From NCBI RefSeq assembly GCF_002008165.1, contig NZ_MRDM01000002.1, positions 1-64,000 on the forward strand: a stretch of 64,000 bases of DNA. Direction: 5' to 3'. Below are positions 53,441 through 62,878 of this stretch, one piece after another. The notes under the pieces are model-generated. The model was not told where the DNA came from, made no database searches, and saw nothing but the letters and a program-made list of their open reading frames with translations. Positions within the stretch are counted from its first letter, which is position 1, and each line of letters opens with the position of its first letter. This DNA comes from Rhizobium laguerreae. Lineage in GTDB: Bacteria > Pseudomonadota > Alphaproteobacteria > Rhizobiales > Rhizobiaceae. The translations under genes were made by a program, and so were the position numbers.

Positions 53441-53714
53441 CTAGAGCCTTTCCGGGTTAGATTGCAGCATTCTGCCGGAGCAGGTTTTCGTCAGGGCAAA
53501 GGCGATTGGCGACGGGCATACCCCCAGGCACGTCCGAGCCGATCGCCTTTGCCCTGACGTAAAGATGCCCGGCCCTTCGGGTTGGCTGAAACGGGCCGGC
53601 TGATCGACCGGCCGGCTTGGCCGTAGAACTGGGCTACGACACGCGCCGGCCGGTCGACCATCCGACTCCGTTTGAGCCAACAGAATGCTGCAATCTAATC
53701 CGGAAAGGCTCTAG
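53441..53714. repeat. Complete RIME-like element with nested inverted repeats
   Basis: The 274-bp element begins CTAGAGCCTTTCCGGGTTAG and ends with the inverted copy; the 34-bp arms (53441-53474 and 53681-53714) differ at one position. Inside, CGTCAGGGCAAAGGCGAT (53489-53506) and its exact inverse (53542-53559) form a second palindrome. Partial copies are at 36424 and 43351. No transposase is present, so it is a non-autonomous element or a mosaic of palindromes. Confidence 0.75.
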
Positions 53715-53730
53715 CGTAAGATTCGCCTGG

Positions 53731-54003
53731 CTATTGCGTGGGAAAACGGCTGAGCATCCGGTCCTGGACGTTCTCCCAGCCGACGATCATCGCAGCAAGC
53801 GAGATGGCTTTGTCGCGGTCCACAGCCTTGGTTATAAAGCCTTCGAGCAGGACGACAGGGCCGAGCATCCTGATCTCGATGGCACTGCTGTCGATATCCG
53901 GATCGGCGGAAAGGGCTGCTTCGATTGTGGCGATCGTGGATGCCGAACTATGGCCTTGCGAGCAGCGCTCTTCGTGATTGTAGTTATCGGGGCCGAACTT
54001 CAT
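53731..54003 (-). CDS. BON-domain protein
   Basis: The 90-residue protein has a BON fold: ATIEAALSADPDIDSSAIEI, then the beta segment VVLLEGFITKAVDRDKAISL. BON domains bind phospholipid or cell-surface polymers and are often induced by osmotic stress. No signal peptide is seen. It follows the RIME-like element closely; its start ATG (54003) has AGGAGGAG upstream. Confidence 0.75.
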   Translation of the reverse strand: MKFGPDNYNHEERCSQGHSSASTIATIEAALSADPDIDSSAIEIRMLGPVVLLEGFITKAVDRDKAISLAAMIVGWENVQDRMLSRFPTQ

Positions 54004-54166
54004 TTTCTCCTCCTGTCCGCCCCTCCACGGACCTTCATATTGCCTCAGACCTAATATGAGCAGCGTGTCCTGACGTCGCCAGCCGGACTTAAGTCCGGCT
54101 TTCCCCCGGCACGATCCGGCCTAGATTCTCCTGATCCTTGCTGAAAGGACGTCAGGGAGGTTCAGC

Positions 54167-54247
54167 ATGTTGCCCAACTCCAGTCAGAACCTCCCTGATG
54201 ATTTACCGATCAATGCCAGCGGATGGAGCACGCGTCTTGCGAGGTAA
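54167..54247 (+). CDS. Very small protein candidate (26 aa)
   Basis: MLPNSSQNLPDDLPINASGW and a short end follow a clear ribosome binding site (GTCAGGGAGG). The peptide has no known relatives I can name. The support is the strong site only. Confidence 0.3.
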   Translation: MLPNSSQNLPDDLPINASGWSTRLAR

Positions 54248-54907
54248 ATGGTTGGTGATGTGCCGCTCGCACCTTCACGGTAAATCTTGGGTTCGGTGTC
54301 GAGGATCGTGGCCTTTTTTCGCCATGTTATTTCCCTCGTCCGGCTCGGAAGAATGCCGTTGATCCGTGTGCCTGGTCTTTCATACGCTTCAACCGGCCAT
54401 GCTCCTCAATCGTGGGCATAGAACAAGTCTCTTCGTGTCGCGTGGAGATCTCAATGATGTTGGTTTCGCCATGCCCTGACGTGCTGGGTGCTCCCCAAAC
54501 GCCTCGCAGCCGCCATTGCATCCGCCGATATCGTGGCGCCTAGTCACACGAATTCAGGCGACCTGCTCTACCGCCAACTTTCCGGCTATCGGCTCGCGAA
54601 CAGCGAGTGTCGAAAGAGATGTCTGTTTCCTTTCAAGAAAATTGCAGAACGGCCATGGCTGCCCCAAGGTACAATATCGCGACGGGCCGCCGTTTGGTAG
54701 GTTGCGCGCTGTGAGCCTCCTTTCGCAAACCGAGGGACCTCACGCTTGGGCGGTGCCGTTCCCAATTGAAGGGCGTCCGAAACTGAAATTGCTCCAGTTG
54801 TTTCGATTGAATTCAGAGTGAATACGCGACTGCGGCGCTCGTTGAATTTTGCTGCCGTGCGTTCGGATGGTTCGTCGTTCGGCCGGAATTCACAACGGAG
54901 GAGTCAA
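54248..54907. other. Non-coding stretch before the sulfatase gene
   Basis: No convincing frame, terminator or repeat. The composition is less GC-rich than in the neighbouring genes, which may point to decayed DNA. Confidence 0.35.
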
Positions 54908-56527
54908 ATGTATCGCAGGATCATCTACGGCATCGGAGCATTGGCTGCTTCGGCCGTTCTCTGGGGCGCGCTTGTCCCGGCGCAGGCACAAGAAGCGCAA
55001 AAACCCAACATCGTTGTCATCATGGGCGACGATATTGGCATGTGGAACATCGGTGCATATCACCGCGGCTTGATGGCCGGCCGTACGCCGAACCTCGACA
55101 AGATCGCCGCCGAGGGCATGCTGTTCTCCGACTATTACGCCGAGGCGAGTTGCACGGCGGGCCGGGCGAACTTCATCACGGGCGAGCTTCCGATCCGTAC
55201 CGGCATGACCACCGTCGGGCAGGCAGGTGCCAAGACCGGCCTGCCGGCGGAAGCCGTGACGTTGGCGACCGCCCTCAAGGACATGGGTTATGCCACCGGC
55301 CAGTTCGGCAAGAACCATCTTGGCGACCTCAACGAGTTCCTGCCCACGGTTCACGGGTTCGACGAGTTCTTCGGATATCTCTATCACCTCGACGCAATGG
55401 AAGATCCCGCCCATCCCAACTATCCGCAGGACTTGCTGGACAAGGTCGGGCCGCGCAACATGGTCCATAGCTGGGCAACGACAACAGACGACGCGACCGT
55501 AGATGCGCGCTGGGGGAAGGTCGGCAAGCAGAGAATCGAAGACGCCGGCACGCTCTATCCGAAACGGATGGAAACGGTGGACGACGAGATCCGCGACCAA
55601 GCCTTGAAGTTCGTGGAGAAGGCCAAGGCGGAGAACAAGCCTTTCTTCCTGTGGCTCAATCCCACGCGCATGCACGTCATCACTCATCTTTCGCCCAAGT
55701 ATGAGGCGCTGCGGACTGCGGAGAATGGCTGGTCGCTCCAGGAAGCCGGCATGGCTCAACTCGACGACGACGTCGGCTTGGTGATGCAGAAGCTCAAGGA
55801 TTTAGGCGTCGACGACAATACCATCGTCCTGTTCACGACCGACAACGGCACGGAGACATTCACCTGGCCGGACGGCGGCAACACACCCTTTCGAGGGCAG
55901 AAGGGTACGATCTACGAGGGCGGCTTCCGCGTGCCGGCGCTTATTCGCTGGCCCGGCCAGATTCCTGCCGGAACTGTGGAGAATGGCCTGATCTCCGGAC
56001 TGGACTGGCTGCCGACTTTCGTGGCCGCTGCCGGAAATCCGAACATCACGGACGAACTGTTGAAGGGAAAGCAGATCGGAGACCGGACCTATAAGAACCA
56101 TCTCGACGGCTACAACCAGTTAGATCTGCTCACTGGCAAAGGCCCGTCGAAGCGCCACGAGATCTTCTATTTTGGCGAAAGCACGCTGGGCGCGGTGCGC
56201 ATTGATGACTACAAGTATCGCTTTATCGAGCAGCCGAATGGCTGGCTCGGAGCCAAGGAGCATGTCGACGCGCCCTCAATCACGAACCTGCGCCTCGATC
56301 CCTTCGAACGCCTGGGCACGCCGGCAAACGGAACGCTGGACGGCGCACAGGGGTATTTCAACGAATGGTTCATGTTCCAATTCTGGCGCTTCGTGTTTGT
56401 CCAGCAGGAAGTCGGGAAGCTGGCGGAAACCGCCATCGAATTCCCGCCGATGCAGAAAGGAGCGAGCTTCAATCTCGACGCCGTCAAGGCGCAAATCGAG
56501 GCGGCTAGAGCCGCAATGGCGAAATAA
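54908..56527 (+). CDS. Arylsulfatase-type sulfatase, exported
   Basis: The 539-residue protein has a signal peptide (residues 1-28, ending AQAQEAQ) and the sulfatase motif CTAGR (cysteine near residue 81, target of formylglycine conversion), preceded by GDDIGMWNIGAY with metal-binding aspartates. Later come FGKNHLGDLNEFLPTVHGFD and TDNGTETFTWPDGGNTPF, with further metal ligands. It hydrolyses sulfate esters in the periplasm or outside. No formylglycine-generating enzyme is in the window. GGAGGAG before the ATG at 54908 sets the start. Confidence 0.92.
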   Translation: MYRRIIYGIGALAASAVLWGALVPAQAQEAQKPNIVVIMGDDIGMWNIGAYHRGLMAGRTPNLDKIAAEGMLFSDYYAEASCTAGRANFITGELPIRTGMTTVGQAGAKTGLPAEAVTLATALKDMGYATGQFGKNHLGDLNEFLPTVHGFDEFFGYLYHLDAMEDPAHPNYPQDLLDKVGPRNMVHSWATTTDDATVDARWGKVGKQRIEDAGTLYPKRMETVDDEIRDQALKFVEKAKAENKPFFLWLNPTRMHVITHLSPKYEALRTAENGWSLQEAGMAQLDDDVGLVMQKLKDLGVDDNTIVLFTTDNGTETFTWPDGGNTPFRGQKGTIYEGGFRVPALIRWPGQIPAGTVENGLISGLDWLPTFVAAAGNPNITDELLKGKQIGDRTYKNHLDGYNQLDLLTGKGPSKRHEIFYFGESTLGAVRIDDYKYRFIEQPNGWLGAKEHVDAPSITNLRLDPFERLGTPANGTLDGAQGYFNEWFMFQFWRFVFVQQEVGKLAETAIEFPPMQKGASFNLDAVKAQIEAARAAMAK

Positions 56528-56599
56528 TCGAAGCTACGTTGCGGGCGGCTTGCAACGGCCGCCCTCTGGCCTCCACGAAACCACCGCTGGGATGCCGGC

Positions 56600-57799
56600 T
56601 CAAATGTCTGATTCTAGCGTCCGGCTGCGGAGACGGGGCTTGTGATTTATAGCCGCCGGAGCGAACTCCTTCGCAAGGGGTTCTAGCATTGAACTCAGCT
56701 CGGCATCCACCGCTGCCAGTCGCATCAGGTGACGTCGAAATTGCTCGGTCTCGTCCGGTCGTTCGACAGGGGAAGGGACAATTTGCTGGTCGAATTTCGA
56801 CCTGTTCATTCGCGGTGGAGCTTGACCGTTCGCTGTTGTGGTCACGAGACGAAGACAGTGTTGTATCAGGCGCAGGGATTTATCGAGTACAAGTCGAACG
56901 ATGAAACCTGGCTCGCTTCGTGCTATCGACCAAATGGTCACAAGTGACAGATATGTGTTCCTGGCTTGTCGAAATTCCCAAAATGCATATTTCTGGGTGG
57001 CGTTGGTTGCGCTTTTCGTTGCGTATTTTGGAAGCGGAGCATTTGCGGCCAGCGAACGCCTGACAACTTCCAGAGCGCCTCGGCCCATTTGCAGGTGATT
57101 GGACGACATGTTGCCGGGATACTGCCTGTATCCAACGAGCCGTTCAGGCACGACTTCGATATGATAGCGCGCAGCCAGCCTGAGCTCGAAATCGAGATCT
57201 TCGCAGCCGCCAATTCCTGCCGCTGCATATGAGCTGTCAAACCCGCCAATCTCGAGCGCGACATCCCGACGGACAAGAAGGGCGCTTCCATTGCCGACAT
57301 ATTTGAAAGTCAGATGCCGGGCGAAGATATATCCTCTCGCGACATCGGGCCGGCAGGAGCGAAGGATCTCGTCGTGACTATTGATGATGTAATGCAGCAC
57401 ATAAACCGCAGCCCACTGTGGGGATAAGCACTTGAGCGCATTCACCTGCTTTTCGATTTTTGTCTGGTGCCAGAGATCGTCCGCGTCAAGAAATGCGACG
57501 AACCAACCTGCTGCTTCCTGGATGCCGGTGTTCCTTGCTGCGGCAACGCCGCGGTTTGGCGTGGACAGCAAGCGAATCCGGGAATCTTCCAGCGCCACTT
57601 GCTCGACCACCTTTGCGGTATCATCGGTAGAGCCGTCGTTGATGACTATGATCTCCAAGTTCCGGTAGGTCTGGCGACCGGCAGATCGAAGAGTGCGTTC
57701 AATATAGCGGAAAGCATTGAACGCCGGGATGACCACCGAAACCAACGGCTCGCTGAAATGACGAACGTCCCTCCGATCCTTGTCTGAAGAGGAAAGCAT
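56600..57799 (-). CDS. Family 2 glycosyltransferase
   Basis: The 399-residue protein has a GT-A fold: SVVIPAFNAFRYIERTLRSA, EIIVINDGSTDDTAKVVEQV and the DxD-like AFLDADDLW, then a GGFDSSY and EDLDFELRL segment with the catalytic acid. Its C-terminal third is less conserved. It could act in exopolysaccharide or LPS synthesis. It is convergent with the sulfatase gene. Confidence 0.85.
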   Translation of the reverse strand: MLSSSDKDRRDVRHFSEPLVSVVIPAFNAFRYIERTLRSAGRQTYRNLEIIVINDGSTDDTAKVVEQVALEDSRIRLLSTPNRGVAAARNTGIQEAAGWFVAFLDADDLWHQTKIEKQVNALKCLSPQWAAVYVLHYIINSHDEILRSCRPDVARGYIFARHLTFKYVGNGSALLVRRDVALEIGGFDSSYAAAGIGGCEDLDFELRLAARYHIEVVPERLVGYRQYPGNMSSNHLQMGRGALEVVRRSLAANAPLPKYATKSATNATQKYAFWEFRQARNTYLSLVTIWSIARSEPGFIVRLVLDKSLRLIQHCLRLVTTTANGQAPPRMNRSKFDQQIVPSPVERPDETEQFRRHLMRLAAVDAELSSMLEPLAKEFAPAAINHKPRLRSRTLESDI

Positions 57800-57852
57800 T
57801 CCAGATCCCTCATTCGGCCAACAATAAATCTTTTCGTTATGATGATGGGCGA

Positions 57853-58499
57853 TCAGTCCCGCTTTATTCTAACTTCGGGCGACCCGAAATGGACTTTCGT
57901 CCGATGCAGCCGCCCTTCAGAAGTTCGGTCAAAAACGTACACTCGCTCGAGCGGCGCCCCCGCAGAGCGTGGAGAGGCGCCACCCTTCAACAGCCAGCGG
58001 CCATCCAACTCGATCTCGCTCGGACGCCACTCCTTGGTGAAGAATGGCTCAAGCGGGCTGTAGAGGCGCAGGAGCGTAAACCAGCCTTTCTTCGGGTCGG
58101 TCTGGATCAGTTGCCCCGCGCAACGCCGTCGGGCTGGGTCGGGCCAAAGTAGACGGCCGTGGAGCCGTCCGCCGCAGCCTCGGCTGCCGGCGAGGGGAAG
58201 CTCTGGCTGCCGGCGCGCGGATGGCCTTGTGGCGTGTCGAGCATCGAGCGGGTCATGTTGTGGTAGAGCGTAAACGACCAGAAGTTCGTTTCCGGGATGT
58301 CTTTCGGCAACGTCACCTTGTAGGTCTTGGTGCCGTCAAAGTAATTCTTGTCGGCATCCGTGAAGGCAAACAAATACTGCGACCCGATGCCGGTCAGGCG
58401 CATAGCCATGCCGGGCATGATGCCGGTGATACCATAAAAGAAATTGGTGCGCGCATCACTTACGGTGCGAGCGGGGTGCCTCGCCGCGCCTGCGGCCTA
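57853..58499 (-). pseudogene. DUF1254/DUF1214-type pseudogene
   Basis: The minus strand carries the C-terminal half of a DUF1254/DUF1214 protein: RLTGIGSQYLFAFTDADKNY, FDGTKTYKVTLPKDIPETNF, GSTAVYFGPTQPDGVARGN. One base is missing after GN (near 58107), and the protein continues in another frame as IQTDPKKGWFTLLRLYSPLE and EWRPSEIELDG, with an extra tail up to 57853. The N-terminal half is absent. The gene is therefore both truncated and frameshifted. Confidence 0.7.
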
Positions 58500-58513
58500 G
58501 CTTCGTAGTCAAA

Positions 58514-59539
58514 TTATTCCTCAGCGTCTGAATAGTTTTTATACTGCAGCTTCTGGAGCGGCGCATCCAGTCTTAGGATGAGCCCTGTCGGCGCATAATC
58601 AAGTGCGACCTCTCCAAAGGCGGACAGGCTGGAACTGACGAGGCGTGTGCCGAACCCCTTCTTGCTCGGAGCTTCCACCGCCGGGCCTCCAACCTCCTGC
58701 CAAGTGAATTTCAGGCGTTGGTCGCCCGCCTCATCGCGTACGGACCATTCGATTTCGACCGTCCCTGTATCTACCGACAGCGCACCATACTTGCTGGCGT
58801 TGGTGACGAGTTCGTGCAGCACCAGGGAGAAGCAAAGGGCCGCCTGTGGACCCAATTCAACCGCAGGACCGCTCGCATTGAAACGTCCTGACGTCTCAAG
58901 TCCAAGATTGATCGCGGTCGCCTCGACGATTGTCGTCATGCTCGTGCCCAGCCAGTTCTGCTGAAGCAGAATGTCGTGCGCCTTTGAATAAGCATTGATG
59001 CGTGCCGTGATCGAATGCTCCGCATCCTCCAGAGAGCTGGCGTTTCGGAAGGATTGGCTGGTGATGGCCTGAACGACGGCCAGCGTATTCTTCATGCGGT
59101 GAGAGAGTTCGTGCATCAGGATGCGCTGCCGTTCCTCATTCTCTCTCTGCTCGGTGCGATCTCTCAGGATCTTCACGAAACCTTCGACTTCGCCGTCGTC
59201 CGATGTCAACGCCATCATCTGACCGGACGCCCAGAACAATGAGCCGTCCTTGCGAACGTGCCAGCGCTCATCATTGCCGTGACCTTCGGTCAAAGCGGCA
59301 GTCATTTCCAGCTGGAGAATCCCGGCCTGCCTGTCTTCCTCGGTGAAAATGACCGCTGCGGGCTGGCCGACAATCTCATCCGCATCCCATCCGAGAATCC
59401 GGCGCGCGCCCTCATTCCACGTGGTCACCAGGCCATCGAGATCCATGGAGATGATCGCATACTCGATCGCGCTTTGGAGGATCGCTTCGAGAAAGCGCTC
59501 CCGGGAGCGGCTGGAATTGGAAAAGAATTTCATGATCAT
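58514..59539 (-). CDS. PAS-domain HWE histidine kinase
   Basis: The 341-residue protein has a PAS domain (residues 20-130: AIISMDLDGLVTTWNEGARR) and an HWE-type kinase domain: phospho-histidine in LMHELSHRMKNTLAVVQAIT, N box in LVLHELVTNASKYGALSVDT, and the family WQE motif (FTWQEVGGP). It lacks transmembrane helices. HWE kinases act upstream of PhyR in the general stress response of alphaproteobacteria. It is divergent from a LOV-HWE kinase gene. Confidence 0.88.
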   Translation of the reverse strand: MIMKFFSNSSRSRERFLEAILQSAIEYAIISMDLDGLVTTWNEGARRILGWDADEIVGQPAAVIFTEEDRQAGILQLEMTAALTEGHGNDERWHVRKDGSLFWASGQMMALTSDDGEVEGFVKILRDRTEQRENEERQRILMHELSHRMKNTLAVVQAITSQSFRNASSLEDAEHSITARINAYSKAHDILLQQNWLGTSMTTIVEATAINLGLETSGRFNASGPAVELGPQAALCFSLVLHELVTNASKYGALSVDTGTVEIEWSVRDEAGDQRLKFTWQEVGGPAVEAPSKKGFGTRLVSSSLSAFGEVALDYAPTGLILRLDAPLQKLQYKNYSDAEE

Positions 59540-59690
59540 ATGCTGCGTCTGATCCCTTCAGGGCCTGCAAGCCTGAAAGGCCTCCTCCTGATTTATACCG
59601 GACGGCGTGGCGTTGGCAAAGGCCGCAGCCGTGACACGTTGTCCGGCAAGTCTCGGGAGTAGCGATCGCTTGAGCCATGCAACTGTCTCG

Positions 59691-59715
59691 GAAACAAAGA
59701 TACACGAGCTACGTT
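59691..59715 (+). promoter_or_regulatory. EcfG-like promoter for the LOV-kinase gene
   Basis: GAAAC (59691-59695; one mismatch to GGAAC), a 16-base spacer and CGTT (59712-59715), 31 bases before the ATG. This would put a stress-pathway input kinase under stress control. Confidence 0.45.
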
Positions 59716-59745
59716 ATCAGCCGACGACTTTGTGAGCGTACAAGC

Positions 59746-60783
59746 ATGACAGCCCATACCAAAGAAAAACTCCACGGGGATTTGCCCTCCGCATCTTCAA
59801 AAGCAGCTTCTGCCGATCGCAAAGAGTTGGCAGCGATCGCATTTGAACGCACCAGGATGCCGATGGTCGTTACCGATGCGCGCAAGCCCGATCTGCCGAT
59901 CGTGCTCGCCAACAAGGCATTCCTTGAACTGACAGGCTACGAGGCCAGGGAGATACTAGGCCGCAACTGTCGTTTCCTCCAAGGTCCTGCTACGTCTCCG
60001 ATCGCCGTTGCCGAAATTCGTGCCGCTATCGCCGAAGAGCGCGAGATCACCGTCGAGATCCTCAATTACAAGAGCAGCGGAGAGCAGTTCTGGAACCGCT
60101 TGCATCTCAGTCCCATCCATGGTGATGACGGAAGGATCCTGTATTTCTTCGGGTCGCAAATCGACATGACGGAGTACCGGCGGATCGAGGCACTGGAAGC
60201 CTCCGAACATCGCCTGCTGATGGAGGTCGATCACCGATCCAAGAATGTCCTGGCGATCGTCGACAGCATCGTCCGCCTGAGCAACGCCGAAGACCCCGCG
60301 CTTTACGCCGCCGCCATCCAACACCGCGTGCAGGCGCTCGCCCGTGCGCATAGCCTGCTTGCTGCACGAAGATGGACAAGCATTTCTCTTGAGGAACTCA
60401 TTCGCCAGCAGGTGGCGCCATTCGCGGCCACCCGCGCCTTTTTTAGCGGGCCGGATCTCAAAATGCCTGCGCCGGTCGTCCAGCCTCTTGCGCTCGTGCT
60501 CCATGAGCTCGCTGTCAACGCAGCCCATCACGGTGCGCTTGCGACTGCGCAAGGCAGGCTTTCGATCAGTTGGAAGCCCGGACCGTCCGGGGCCGGCTTT
60601 AACATCCGCTGGCAGGAGGTAGGCGCCCCCACTCCACCCAAATTGGCCAAGCGGGGTTTTGGTACGGTGATCGTCGGCGCAATGGTTGAAAAGCAGCTTC
60701 AAGGACGTCTCGAGAAAACCTGGTCGGAGGAAGGGCTGCTTATCGACATTGAAGTTCCAGCTGCCAGCTCGACCTCCGCATAA
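59746..60783 (+). CDS. LOV-domain HWE/HisKA_2-type histidine kinase (blue-light receptor type)
   Basis: The 345-residue protein has a LOV domain with the photoactive cysteine (residue 75) in GRNCRFLQGPATSP, preceded by ANKAFLELTGYEAREIL and followed by FWNRLHLSPIHGDDGRI and FFGSQIDMTEYRR. The kinase domain has the phospho-histidine in LLMEVDHRSKNVLAIVDSIV, N box LVLHELAVNAAHHGAL and WQEVGAP. Such LOV-HKs sense blue light through a flavin adduct; one is known from R. leguminosarum, and the Brucella relative acts on PhyR. The start at 59746 was chosen as the first ATG with family-like context. Confidence 0.9.
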   Translation: MTAHTKEKLHGDLPSASSKAASADRKELAAIAFERTRMPMVVTDARKPDLPIVLANKAFLELTGYEAREILGRNCRFLQGPATSPIAVAEIRAAIAEEREITVEILNYKSSGEQFWNRLHLSPIHGDDGRILYFFGSQIDMTEYRRIEALEASEHRLLMEVDHRSKNVLAIVDSIVRLSNAEDPALYAAAIQHRVQALARAHSLLAARRWTSISLEELIRQQVAPFAATRAFFSGPDLKMPAPVVQPLALVLHELAVNAAHHGALATAQGRLSISWKPGPSGAGFNIRWQEVGAPTPPKLAKRGFGTVIVGAMVEKQLQGRLEKTWSEEGLLIDIEVPAASSTSA

Positions 60784-60810
60784 CGGCACCTTGGCACAGG
60801 AAAAGTAATG

Positions 60811-61632
60811 TCAGGAACCCGCCATCGAGATCGAACGCTTAGCGTCCGCTAGCGAAGGACTCCGAACGATGCGGTACCTTGCCTCAACAAGATTATAAAT
60901 TCCGAAAGCCGCCAATCCCACGGCGACGGCGACGTACAGAAAGGATCCCAGCGGAAGGTGGCGGAGCCATTCCAAGGCGTCGCCCATGCTGCCGGCTTGT
61001 CCAGGATCCACCCTGAAACCCGCATAGGCGAAAAGGACCCCGGTAATCGCGAACACGACGCCGCGGGCGACAAGACCGTAGATGCATACCAATGCCACAA
61101 TACCCTTTTGATCAGATATCCGAAGGTGGCGTTCGAACTTCCTGGTGATGCCCTTGGCGGCCGTCACGAAGCCGCCGATGACGAAGCCAGCTCCGACGGC
61201 GATCGCAAGATAGGAGCCGAAGGGCTGCGACATGATCCATCCTGCCAGATCCTTCTCACCGGAACTTCCGCTGCTGCCGCCCATGAAAAGAGCCTTGCCG
61301 AGTGCATATCCGGCAAGCCCGAGATAGGTGATGGCGCTGCCGAAGAGTGCGGATCGGATCGCCAATCCTCTTGCCTTGCCACCATGGCCGTCGCTATCGG
61401 CTAGAGACTGCGCCAACCTCCAGGCGACAAAACCGAGAAGGCCGAGCCCGATCAATCCGACCCAAACGCGACCGAGCGGCTGCCCGAGCAGTGCCGAAAC
61501 CGCAGATTTCGTCTCCGGCCGGCCACCCGCCAGGCCGGAGAAGAGAGCAAGCCCGGCCACAAGAAAAAAGACAACGCCGCGCGCGGCATAACCGCCTTTG
61601 GCGAGCAGATCGAATCGAAATCCCTTGGTCAT
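60811..61632 (-). CDS. DUF1206 membrane protein
   Basis: The 273-residue protein has six hydrophobic helices in three internal repeats, each with a GYAARGVVF-like or YGLVARGVVFAITG motif, the hallmark of DUF1206. It is probably an inner-membrane protein of unknown function. Upstream there is a weak EcfG-like sequence (AAAAC-N16-CGTT, near 61656). Confidence 0.82.
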   Translation of the reverse strand: MTKGFRFDLLAKGGYAARGVVFFLVAGLALFSGLAGGRPETKSAVSALLGQPLGRVWVGLIGLGLLGFVAWRLAQSLADSDGHGGKARGLAIRSALFGSAITYLGLAGYALGKALFMGGSSGSSGEKDLAGWIMSQPFGSYLAIAVGAGFVIGGFVTAAKGITRKFERHLRISDQKGIVALVCIYGLVARGVVFAITGVLFAYAGFRVDPGQAGSMGDALEWLRHLPLGSFLYVAVAVGLAAFGIYNLVEARYRIVRSPSLADAKRSISMAGS

Positions 61633-61837
61633 CAGCGGTCCTCGTGTTCTGGGCGCGCGATGTTAACGCGCCAACCCGCTGAAAGTTTTCCTGAGAAGCC
61701 GCGATGCATTCTTCGGCCTGACCGGCGCGTCTTCCAAAAGGACCCGTCCCTTGAACCGCCGATAGCGGCTGGCGCTCGAAATCGAGGGCAACCAGGCAAG
61801 TGCCACTTGGAGTTTGCGGCAAGAAAGCGCGCAAAGC

Positions 61838-62368
61838 TCAGGTCGCGTTCATTTTAGCTCGCCGCGCGTTGGCCTTTCGGCGGGTCGAGGCAAGCAGAGC
61901 GTCAAGCCGGACCGGCTGGAGTTCACGCGCATCGACGCCGACATCGAACTGACGGGGGACCGGCTTCAGCCTACCGTGGGAGTGTCCGTGTAGATTGACC
62001 GAGCCCTTGCCCATCTTATTCCAGGTTCTAAACGCGTAGTGGCACAGCACCAGATGGTAGCCGTCCAAGGTCAACTCCTTGTAATGCTGGACGCTGCTCC
62101 AGCCCGATGCACCGGTCGTCTCCTCTGAATCGTTGTTGCCGACAATGAGATGTTTCCTGCCGTGCAGGCGGTCGAGGAGCGCGTCGCAATCGCCCGCACG
62201 CGATGACATGAAGTCGCCCAAATGCCAAACCTCGTCGTCGATCCCGACGATCAGGTTCCAGTTCCTGATGAGGGCGACATCGTGGGTCGCCATATCAGGG
62301 AATGGTCGCCGATCGATGCGAAGAACGCGAGAGTCGCCGAAATGGGTGTCGCTGGTGAAGAAGATCAT
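61838..62368 (-). CDS. Calcineurin-like metallophosphoesterase
   Basis: The 176-residue protein has the family motifs FFTSDTHFGD (first metal aspartate and histidine), DEVWHLGDF, HLIVGNNDSEE and CHYAFRTW with HGHSHG. These coordinate two metal ions for phosphate ester hydrolysis. The start was placed at the ATG at 62368, giving MIFFTSDTHFGD; a GTG nine bases upstream is an alternative. The substrate is unknown. Confidence 0.88.
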   Translation of the reverse strand: MIFFTSDTHFGDSRVLRIDRRPFPDMATHDVALIRNWNLIVGIDDEVWHLGDFMSSRAGDCDALLDRLHGRKHLIVGNNDSEETTGASGWSSVQHYKELTLDGYHLVLCHYAFRTWNKMGKGSVNLHGHSHGRLKPVPRQFDVGVDARELQPVRLDALLASTRRKANARRAKMNAT

Positions 62369-62377
62369 GCTGTTCAC

Positions 62378-62767
62378 TTATGATCGAGTCCGTCTCCGAC
62401 CTTCTTGCGGCTGTTGCCGACCTCCTTGACGATGGAACCACTCGCCGGTGCGAGATAGGAAATACCCACTTCGTTCCTTCGAACAGCGGCCGCTCTGGGC
62501 ATTCGGATCGAATGATCACGTTTGTACGCCCAGACGTCCCGCGTTCCCCGGTCCACCATCATATCAATGCGCCAGCAACGAGCGGCCATGTCAGCGCCCC
62601 CTCCAGGGTCTTTTGGGCGAACGTCAGATCCGACGCAACGGGCTGAAGTGGGACGGCTACCGCCTACAGGGATGGCATCATGCTCCGCGCGGTCCGGCTG
62701 TCAAACTCTCGGCGAGGTTTGTTTCTCGGCGGAACCGGCTGGTTGCGCTTTGCTCGCGCCGCAGATC
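62378..62767. other. Non-coding stretch before the second small RNA copy
   Basis: Shadow frames only. A phrase reading LKWDGYRLQ near 62640-62675 recalls a DNA-ligase motif but the surrounding frame is not conserved, so it may be a decayed remnant. Confidence 0.3.
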
Positions 62768-62794
62768 AAAAAAGGAGCCCCGCCGAAACGGGGC
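62768..62794 (-). terminator. Rho-independent terminator of small RNA copy 2
   Basis: GCCCCG/CGGGGC stem followed on the minus strand by a run of T (six T at 62768-62773). Nearly identical to that of copy 1. Confidence 0.8.
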
Positions 62795-62872
62795 AATCTG
62801 GAAAGGACGGATCGTACAGGAAGGAAGGGATGGCGGACGGCCCCGGGATTGGGGCCACCTGTACGATCCTGA
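62768..62872 (-). ncRNA. Structured small RNA, copy 2 (probably general-stress controlled)
   Basis: This homologue of the RNA at 660-766 has a 12-bp outer stem (62858-62869 with 62809-62820). The stem keeps pairing although one base pair is T:A here instead of C:G. It has an inner GGCCCC/GGGGCC hairpin (62839-62844 with 62851-62856), the same CU-rich strand on the 3' side, and the same terminator stem. The two copies share order and spacing of all elements while the inner loops differ. An EcfG-type promoter lies just upstream. Confidence 0.7.
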
Positions 62873-62878
62873 TGTCAA

